In this document: positions 56,844-64,000 of the stretch, piece by piece
Layout of the letters: each line of letters opens with the position of its first letter
Position numbering within the stretch: position 1 is the stretch's first letter
From: Oligella urethralis DSM 7531
GTDB taxonomy: Bacteria > Pseudomonadota > Gammaproteobacteria > Burkholderiales > Burkholderiaceae_B
Reading direction: 5' to 3'
Length of the DNA: 64,000 nucleotides
Assembly: GCF_000372065.1 (NCBI RefSeq)
Contig: NZ_AQVB01000011.1
Span: 1 to 64,000 of the forward strand
Translations under genes and position numbers: made by a program
The notes under the pieces: model-generated
What the model saw: the letters and a program-made list of their open reading frames with translations, nothing else
Told to the model about the DNA's origin: nothing
Databases searched by the model: none

Positions 56844-57053
56844 ATGAAAACTACAATCGGCAAGTATTTTGTGTTGGTGGCCCTAGTGGGTAGTTTAACT
56901 GCGTGCCAAAACCTGTCTACGCGTGATAAGAGTACGATCGCCGGTGCAGCTATCGGTGGTGGTGCGGGTGCCTTGATGACGGGTGGTAGTGCCTTAGGTA
57001 CTGTGGGTGGTGCAGCAGTGGGCGGCGTCATTGGTAACCAGGTCGGTAAGTAA
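56844..57053 (+). CDS. Small glycine-zipper lipoprotein (OsmB-like)
   Basis: A 69-residue protein with a lipoprotein signal ending in LTAC (Cys at about residue 21). A glycine-zipper segment, AGAAIGGGAGALMTGGSALG, then GGAAVGGVIGNQVGK, follows. Such small outer-membrane lipoproteins include OsmB and are often stress-induced; the function here is unknown. The ribosome binding site GAGGTGA precedes the ATG. The 243-base gap upstream is AT-rich with a TATAAT at 56663-56668. A strong terminator follows. Confidence 0.85.
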   Translation: MKTTIGKYFVLVALVGSLTACQNLSTRDKSTIAGAAIGGGAGALMTGGSALGTVGGAAVGGVIGNQVGK

Positions 57054-57069
57054 TTAATACTTTCAGGCA

Positions 57070-57102
57070 AAAAAACCGAAGATACACTCTTCGGTTTTTT
57101 AT
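57070..57102. terminator. Bidirectional terminator between the glycine-zipper gene and minE
   Basis: A perfect 13-base-pair stem AAAAAACCGAAGA/TCTTCGGTTTTTT with a 5-base loop; A-run on one side and T-run on the other. Confidence 0.88.
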
Positions 57103-57120
57103 TGGGCGCGTGAGATTAAT

Positions 57121-57405
57121 TTAGGCCTTTTTTGCTTCTTTGGCAGCATTAATCTCTTCTTGGCTCATTTCAATCTTGACTTCAAGTACCTCTAAGCTGT
57201 CTTGCTTGTCGAGCGATACCTTAATATCGTCAGGATTGACTTTAACGTATTTGGAAATCACCTCAATCAGCTCTTTTTGTAGCTCAGGCAAGAAGTCAGG
57301 ACCGTCATTGGCATCGCGTACTAAAACAAAGCTGATACGCTCCTTAGCAATTTTGGCTGAGTCGGACTTTTTTCTTTCACCTAATAGTAATTTAAGTAAA
57401 GACAT
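57121..57405 (-). CDS. minE: Cell division topological specificity factor MinE
   Basis: Stimulates MinD ATPase and drives the Min oscillation that keeps the Z ring at mid-cell. The 94 residues include the MinD-interacting helix region ([15 protein letters not shown]) and the dimerisation domain with [16 protein letters not shown]. It follows minD by three bases in the order minC-minD-minE on the minus strand. Confidence 0.94.
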   Translation of the reverse strand: MSLLKLLLGERKKSDSAKIAKERISFVLVRDANDGPDFLPELQKELIEVISKYVKVNPDDIKVSLDKQDSLEVLEVKIEMSQEEINAAKEAKKA

Positions 57406-57408
57406 GAA

Positions 57409-58224
57409 CTACTTCCCTCCGAAAATACGTTTGAGTAAACCCGTCTTTTCGGGGGTAGTGAAGCGCATCGGTTTATCAGCGCCTAAATAGCGATCAACCA
57501 CATCCTCATAGGCTTGAGCAACCTTGCTGTCTTTCAGGTGAATCACTGGTGAGCCCGTATTGGATGCTTGTATAACATCGTCAGACTCAGGAATCACACC
57601 GATTAAGCCGATGCGTAAGATATCCTCAATGTCTTGAATTGAAAGCATATCACCCTCTTCAACGCGCTTAGGATTGTAGCGCGTAACGACTAAATACTCT
57701 TTAATCGGTTCTTCTGAGTTAACAGCACGCTTGGATTTTGAAGATAAAATACCCAAGATACGATCTGAGTCACGTACCGATGAAACCTCTGGGTTAGTCA
57801 CAACTAAGGCATCATCCGCATAATAGGCAGCCATCAGAGCACCTGTCTCAATACCAGCAGGGGAGTCACATACAATATACTCAAAACCCATGGCTTTAAG
57901 ATCGTCTAGTACCTTGCCCACCCCCTCAACGGTCAGTGCGTCTTTATCGCGTGTTTGCGAGGCTGGCAAAATATAGAGATTATCAAGTTGCTTATCCTTA
58001 ATGAGTGCTTGGTTTAGAGTTGCTTCCTCACTAATCACATTAATAAAGTCATAAACCACGCGACGCTCACAACCCATAATCAAGTCCAGGTTACGTAAAC
58101 CCACATCAAAGTCGATAACCGCTGTTTTGTGACCGCGCATCGCCAGGCCAGCAGCAAAGCTAGCGCTAGTGGTGGTTTTGCCGACGCCACCCTTGCCGGA
58201 AGTTACAACAATAATACGTGCCAT
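57409..58224 (-). CDS. minD: Septum site-determining protein MinD
   Basis: Membrane-associated ATPase that carries MinC to the cell poles. The deviant Walker A motif GKGGVGKTT is at residues 10-18; VIDFDVGLRNLD and VCDSPAGIE follow. The C-terminal residues form the amphipathic membrane-targeting helix ending in LLKRIFGGK. The length of 271 residues is standard. It is 108 bases after minC. Confidence 0.97.
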   Translation of the reverse strand: MARIIVVTSGKGGVGKTTTSASFAAGLAMRGHKTAVIDFDVGLRNLDLIMGCERRVVYDFINVISEEATLNQALIKDKQLDNLYILPASQTRDKDALTVEGVGKVLDDLKAMGFEYIVCDSPAGIETGALMAAYYADDALVVTNPEVSSVRDSDRILGILSSKSKRAVNSEEPIKEYLVVTRYNPKRVEEGDMLSIQDIEDILRIGLIGVIPESDDVIQASNTGSPVIHLKDSKVAQAYEDVVDRYLGADKPMRFTTPEKTGLLKRIFGGK

Positions 58225-58332
58225 AGAGATTCCTATTGTTAAAAATTTGGATACTATCTTAACCCAAAATTAAAGCGGCTGTATACGCTTCAATGCTCCT
58301 GTAAAACATTGTTGCATATAGCTTTTTTGTTT

Positions 58333-59106
58333 TTAATTGAAGTCCTCACCGGAATGAAAGAGGAGGGACTCATGCTCCAGCTCGATAATGGCTGCTTTTT
58401 TATGAGTCTCTGGTGAGAAATCCTCATCAATCAGTCGATAAATACCGGCAATAGCGACTAATTCGGCATCCAAGTGTGAGGTGAAAATACGTGCGGCGGT
58501 ATTACCGCGTGCACCAGCAATCGCACGACCGCGTAGTGGTCCATAAACGTGGATATTACCATCGGCAATAATCTCGGCGCCGGGACTAACCGCACCAATC
58601 ACAATCAAGTCCGCATTGCGTGCATAAACGCGTTGGCCAGAACGTAATTGACGTTTTAACACCATGGTCGGTTTGCTAGCCTCAGTCGGTGCTTCCTCGC
58701 GTGCAGGCAGGTCCTGGACAGACGTGGTGGTTGCTGTGGATTCTAATACCACCGCTTCGGTCGTTGGACTGGGCTCCGGCGCTTCACGGTTAGGTAGATT
58801 ATCAACATCAATAATGTACAAACCGCGCCCCTCGGCTTGCTCTAGCAGCTCACCCTGGGCACTGACACCAATCACTGGAAGATTTTTCTTGTTAAGAAAA
58901 TCTAGCAGTTCAGCCCAAGCTAAAGGCGCTTCAATCTCATTGACATCAATAATTAAAGGCTCATTTAAAAATAAACTGCCGGTTTTATCTAATCTATCCT
59001 CCAAGGCCGCTTTAATTTGCTCAATATCATTGCTTTGCAAAATTAAACGTAGGGTATAAATAAAGCCACCCTTTAATTGCAAAACCGGTGCTGTTTGATT
59101 ACTCAC
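58333..59106 (-). CDS. minC: Septum site-determining protein MinC
   Basis: Inhibitor of FtsZ assembly, recruited by MinD. The 257 residues have the N-terminal FtsZ-interacting domain (about 1-105), a linker rich in Thr, Ala and Glu, and the C-terminal beta-helix domain with VISAV-like GAVSPGAEIIADGNIHVYG and GRAIAGARGN. It lies 28 bases after glnS on the same strand, so glnS and minCDE may share a transcript. Confidence 0.94.
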   Translation of the reverse strand: MSNQTAPVLQLKGGFIYTLRLILQSNDIEQIKAALEDRLDKTGSLFLNEPLIIDVNEIEAPLAWAELLDFLNKKNLPVIGVSAQGELLEQAEGRGLYIIDVDNLPNREAPEPSPTTEAVVLESTATTTSVQDLPAREEAPTEASKPTMVLKRQLRSGQRVYARNADLIVIGAVSPGAEIIADGNIHVYGPLRGRAIAGARGNTAARIFTSHLDAELVAIAGIYRLIDEDFSPETHKKAAIIELEHESLLFHSGEDFN

Positions 59107-59134
59107 GCTAATGCCTATTTAAAATAAATAAAAT

Positions 59135-60886
59135 TTAAACCCAGTTATCACGTAGCGTCGTACTACGATTAATCACTGTTTTGTCTTGCGCTTCGCCATC
59201 GACATAGAAATAACCTAAGCGCTCAAACTGCCAACGTGCGCCCGGGGTGATGGTCGTGCCCGGCTCAATAAAGCCAGTGACGGTTTTGACAGAATCGGGG
59301 TTAATAAACTCGAGAAAGTCTTGACCGCCCGCATCTGGATTTTCTACCGTAAATAAACGGTCGTAAAGCTTGACCTCAACCTCGTCGGCATGCGGCACAC
59401 TGACCCAAGTAATGGTGCCTTTGACCTTGACACTAGCGGCACCAGGGGTACCACTCTTGGTGTCAGGTAGATACTCGGCGTAGACCTCAATCACATTACC
59501 ATCTTCATCCTGTTTGAAGCCGGTACACTTGACGATATAGGCGTATTTTAAACGCACTAAATTATCCGGGAAAAGGCGGAAGTACTTTTTAGGTGGGTTT
59601 TCCATAAAGTCTTCGCGCTCAATCCATAGCTCGCGGCTAAATGGAAACTCACGCAAACCTTGCTCAGGATTATGTGGGTGCTTAGGCGCTTGGCAGAGCT
59701 CGGATTGACCCTCAGGGTAGTTAGTAATAATTAACCTAATCGGATCTAATACGGCCACCGCGCGGTCAACCTTGGGATCCAAGTCATCACGCAGGGCCTG
59801 TTCGAGAATATTGTAATCAATGCGGGAATCTGCTTTAGATACCCCGATACGCTCACAGAATAAACGAATCGCTTCCGGCGTGTAGCCGCGACGGCGTAAG
59901 CCCATAATCGTCGGCATACGTGGATCGTCCCAGCCCTCAACAAAATGATCGTCCACTAAGCGCTTTAAACGGCGCTTACTGGTAACCACATGATTTAAGT
60001 TTAAACGGGCAAATTCGTACTGATGAGGGCGTTGCTCTGGCAGATGCCCTAGGGCAATTAATTTGTCAATGACCCAGTCATAAAAGGGTCGCTGATCCTC
60101 AAACTCAAGTGTACAAATACTATGCGTAATCATTTCAAGCGCATCCTCCAAGGGATGAGCAAAGGTGTACATCGGATAAATTGGCCAATCCATGCCGGTA
60201 CGATGATGTGCCTCATGGCGGATTCGGTAAATCACCGGATCACGCATATTGATATTAGGCGATTTCATATCAACCTTGGCGCGTAAACAAAGACTGCCAT
60301 TAGGGTGCTTGCCTGCACGCATCTCTCGGAAGAGTGTCAAAGACTCCTCAACCGGACGGTTGCGCCATGGTGAGTCCACCCCGGGCGCAGTCAAGGTACC
60401 GCGATTTTCACGAATTTGTTCAGGGCTTTGCTCATCCACATAGGCATCACCGCTTTCGATTAAGGCAAGCGCAAACTCATAGAAAAACTGGAAGTAATCA
60501 CTGGCAAAGTATAAATGCTCAGTGCCGTCGTAGTTCCAATCAAAACCTAGCCACTTGACCGTATCAATAATGCTGTCAACGTAAGCTTGCTCTTCTTTTT
60601 CGGGATTAGTATCGTCAAAGCGTAGATGACATTCACCGCCATAGTCGCGCGCTAAACCAAAGTTTAGACAAATACTTTTGGCATGACCGATATGTAAGTA
60701 GCCATTAGGCTCGGGTGGAAAGCGCGTACGAATGCGGGCAGAGTCTCTTGGTGCGTCTTGTTGCACCGATAAGGGGCCTGGTCTGCCTGCCCAACGCTTA
60801 TTTTGGAACTTATTTGCGCTCAGATCATTTTCAATAATGGTGCGCAGAAAATTAGAAACAGGTACGTCTGAATTAGATGCACTCAT
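59135..60886 (-). CDS. glnS: Glutaminyl-tRNA synthetase
   Basis: Class I synthetase that charges tRNA-Gln directly. The HIGH motif is in PPEPNGYLHIGHAKS, the KMSKS-type motif is VTSKRRLKRL, and the C-terminal half is the double beta-barrel anticodon-binding region. The length of 583 residues is typical. A direct GlnRS implies that tRNA-Gln need not be made through the GatCAB route. It lies upstream of minC. Confidence 0.96.
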   Translation of the reverse strand: MSASNSDVPVSNFLRTIIENDLSANKFQNKRWAGRPGPLSVQQDAPRDSARIRTRFPPEPNGYLHIGHAKSICLNFGLARDYGGECHLRFDDTNPEKEEQAYVDSIIDTVKWLGFDWNYDGTEHLYFASDYFQFFYEFALALIESGDAYVDEQSPEQIRENRGTLTAPGVDSPWRNRPVEESLTLFREMRAGKHPNGSLCLRAKVDMKSPNINMRDPVIYRIRHEAHHRTGMDWPIYPMYTFAHPLEDALEMITHSICTLEFEDQRPFYDWVIDKLIALGHLPEQRPHQYEFARLNLNHVVTSKRRLKRLVDDHFVEGWDDPRMPTIMGLRRRGYTPEAIRLFCERIGVSKADSRIDYNILEQALRDDLDPKVDRAVAVLDPIRLIITNYPEGQSELCQAPKHPHNPEQGLREFPFSRELWIEREDFMENPPKKYFRLFPDNLVRLKYAYIVKCTGFKQDEDGNVIEVYAEYLPDTKSGTPGAASVKVKGTITWVSVPHADEVEVKLYDRLFTVENPDAGGQDFLEFINPDSVKTVTGFIEPGTTITPGARWQFERLGYFYVDGEAQDKTVINRSTTLRDNWV

Positions 60887-61057
60887 AGGTGATAAATAAT
60901 GAATAATTAAATTTAAATAATACTCTCCATTGTGCCATATTCGACACCGGGATAAGCCTATTTAAGACAGTGGAAAGTAAATATCAACAACTCAAGCCGT
61001 GGCTTAGGCTCAGGGCTGGGCTCAGTCTTAGCAGCACCAGCCAGCGTCATCGCATGA

Positions 61058-61765
61058 TTAGTTCACGTTAAAGGTACGGCGACCTAAGACCTCGCCACTA
61101 GCGGCGTTTTTAACGGTAAAGGTAACGACGGTAGCGGTTAGCGTACGTTGTGCTTCATCATACTCAAGTTCACCGCTTAACTGCGTCATGGTTTCCACGG
61201 TGGCATGAACAGCTGGGGGGCTGGTACGGCCTAGGCGACCATTACGGTAGCGTCCCTCAATATTGCTCTCAATCGTGACCTCAATGTCGTCTGCTTGATC
61301 CTCTCTTTTCATGAGCAGTAGGTCGTAGTGTAATTTGCCTAATTCAGCCTTTAAATTAGCGTGTCTTAAGCCGACCGGGGTGGCGTTAGGATCCTGCGGA
61401 ATGGCTCGTCTTAAGAGCTCAATTTCTTGCTTTAATTGAGAGATTTTTGCTTCCGCTTCTTGATGCTGTGTTAATAAACGACTGTTTTCAGTTTCGGTTT
61501 GTTGTAGGTTTTGGCTGAGCTCTTCGCCACGGGCCTGTAAGGCGTATTGCTCTTGGTTTAGCTGAATAATTTGTTGATTAAGCTGGTGTGACTCCTCGAC
61601 CGTGATGCGAGTAGCGCCGTAATTGGTTTGTAAAAACCAATAACCGCCCGCACCGATAATAACGCCGGTAAATAAAATCACTAACCAACGTGGCATGCCC
61701 CGTTTGCGACGGCGACCAGTTTCGTAGACGGAGGGTTTAAAGGCTCGATTTGAGGATCTGAACAT
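61058..61765 (-). CDS. DUF6776-type membrane-anchored coiled-coil protein
   Basis: A 235-residue protein with a basic N-terminus, one transmembrane helix at about residues 27-46, a long coiled coil from about 55 to 120 rich in Gln, Glu and Leu, and a C-terminal beta-rich domain. This layout fits the DUF6776 family of betaproteobacteria and gammaproteobacteria; function is unknown. The C-terminal part should be periplasmic. It lies between glnS and murU, with a 42-base gap to murU. Confidence 0.78.
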   Translation of the reverse strand: MFRSSNRAFKPSVYETGRRRKRGMPRWLVILFTGVIIGAGGYWFLQTNYGATRITVEESHQLNQQIIQLNQEQYALQARGEELSQNLQQTETENSRLLTQHQEAEAKISQLKQEIELLRRAIPQDPNATPVGLRHANLKAELGKLHYDLLLMKREDQADDIEVTIESNIEGRYRNGRLGRTSPPAVHATVETMTQLSGELEYDEAQRTLTATVVTFTVKNAASGEVLGRRTFNVN

Positions 61766-61806
61766 AAAAATTCCTATTAACTGCTAAATTCCTTAATGAA
61801 TGGGGC

Positions 61807-63563
<1,757 letters not shown>

Positions 63564-63738
63564 TAAATAAATTTAATAGGGACAGAATTTAATGTAACTG
63601 AATGACTTGCTATAAAATATAGCGTTTACATCGTTAAAATATCAATAATTTTAGAACATACTAAGCCCTTATGTCTTTTAAGCTGGCTTAGTTTTACTTT
63701 TAGTTGCAGCAGGTTTTTGCATTTCCCAATCGGAATAC

Positions 63739-64000
63739 ATGGTGTTTAGAAGCAGTGCTTTAGTTCTTATCGTTTTAGTCGCAATGGGTGGAGCCCAGGC
63801 CCAAAGCCCTGGTTTGCGGGTGCCGCTGCTGGAATCGCCGATGTTAGGTGAGAATAAGGCAGGGCAAGATGATATTGTCACCATCACCGATAGTAAAACG
63901 GTTGATGTGGTTGATGATACCAATCAACTGATTCTGCAGGGGGGCGCACAGGTCAGGCGTGCTGATGTGATTTTAAAGGGCGATCGTATTACATACGAAC
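63739..64000 (+). CDS. lptD: LPS-assembly protein LptD, N-terminal part
   Basis: Outer-membrane protein that inserts lipopolysaccharide into the outer leaflet together with LptE. Only the first 87 codons are in the window. The signal peptide (VFRSSALVLIVLVAMGGAQA) is followed by the periplasmic OstA/LptA-like beta-jellyroll, recognisable in NQLILQGGAQVRRAD and LKGDRITYE. The start is ATG 63739, or GTG one codon later; an earlier in-frame stop at 63679-63681 limits the choice. It continues beyond the right edge. Confidence 0.88.
   Translation, partial: MVFRSSALVLIVLVAMGGAQAQSPGLRVPLLESPMLGENKAGQDDIVTITDSKTVDVVDDTNQLILQGGAQVRRADVILKGDRITYE

Noticed and set aside
57140-57490. 116-codon frame opposite minE and the minD end.
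   Set aside because: It lies wholly on the antisense of minE and the end of minD, has a Ser/Leu-rich composition typical of shadow frames, and no ribosome binding site.

Overview
This window looks like chromosomal DNA of a betaproteobacterium in the order Burkholderiales, most likely family Alcaligenaceae (Oligella- or Paenalcaligenes-like). The basis is gene order and protein character: sucA-sucB-lpdA-zapE, phaC-phaB-phaR, minC-minD-minE beside glnS, amgK-murU divergent from lptD, and a moderate base composition. The genus is inferred, not proven. I found no rRNA, tRNA, CRISPR array or prophage. Nearly all of the window is densely packed, mostly housekeeping genes. The only clear mobile-element sequence is the 3' end of a group II intron at the left edge.

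Layout. 1-263: end of a group II intron (maturase C-terminus plus RNA domains V and VI). 310-6752: smr and trxB, divergent from ftsK-lolA-rarA (redox, chromosome segregation, lipoprotein sorting, replication-fork rescue). 6856-10827: an envelope and secretion patch with three lipoproteins, a membrane-anchored protein, a secreted barnase-type RNase with its barstar inhibitor, and a DoxX protein. 10931-19432: malic enzyme (maeB) divergent from the 2-oxoglutarate dehydrogenase operon sucA-sucB-lpdA, which has a long structured leader and hairpins between its genes. 19550-23099: zapE-trpS-azlC-azlD. 23341-26379: CsbD, BenE, DUF4282, YgjP and a small membrane protein. 26447-33950: tex divergent from a DinG-family helicase; bamD divergent from rluD-pgeF. 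34162-37331: polyhydroxyalkanoate genes phaC, phaB and phaR without phaA. 37500-41129: cytochrome c peroxidase behind a perfect FNR-type site, mmsA, and a LysR regulator. 41132-46745: a pdxH, flavin reductase, FAD oxidoreductase, purU operon, then chaC, tcdA and a sirtuin. 46764-52499: a double-length UvrA. 52790-53058: a 46-aa basic protein gene with a highly structured 3' region. 53203-57053: glycosyltransferase, an acidic protein, ettA and a glycine-zipper lipoprotein. 57121-60886: minE, minD, minC and glnS. 61058-64000: DUF6776 protein, murU and amgK, divergent from the start of lptD.

How they work together: maeB and the OGDH operon supply central carbon flux and NAD(P)H. The pha genes store surplus reduced carbon. 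The FNR-type site ties peroxide detoxification to low oxygen. LolA, BamD, LptD and AmgK-MurU serve outer-membrane and peptidoglycan upkeep. The less ordinary items are the barnase-barstar pair beside two paralogous lipoproteins with a SecD-head-like domain, the tandem UvrA, the sirtuin without zinc cysteines, the structured spacer where phaA might be expected, and the small gene with a hairpin-rich transcript at 52790-53058.
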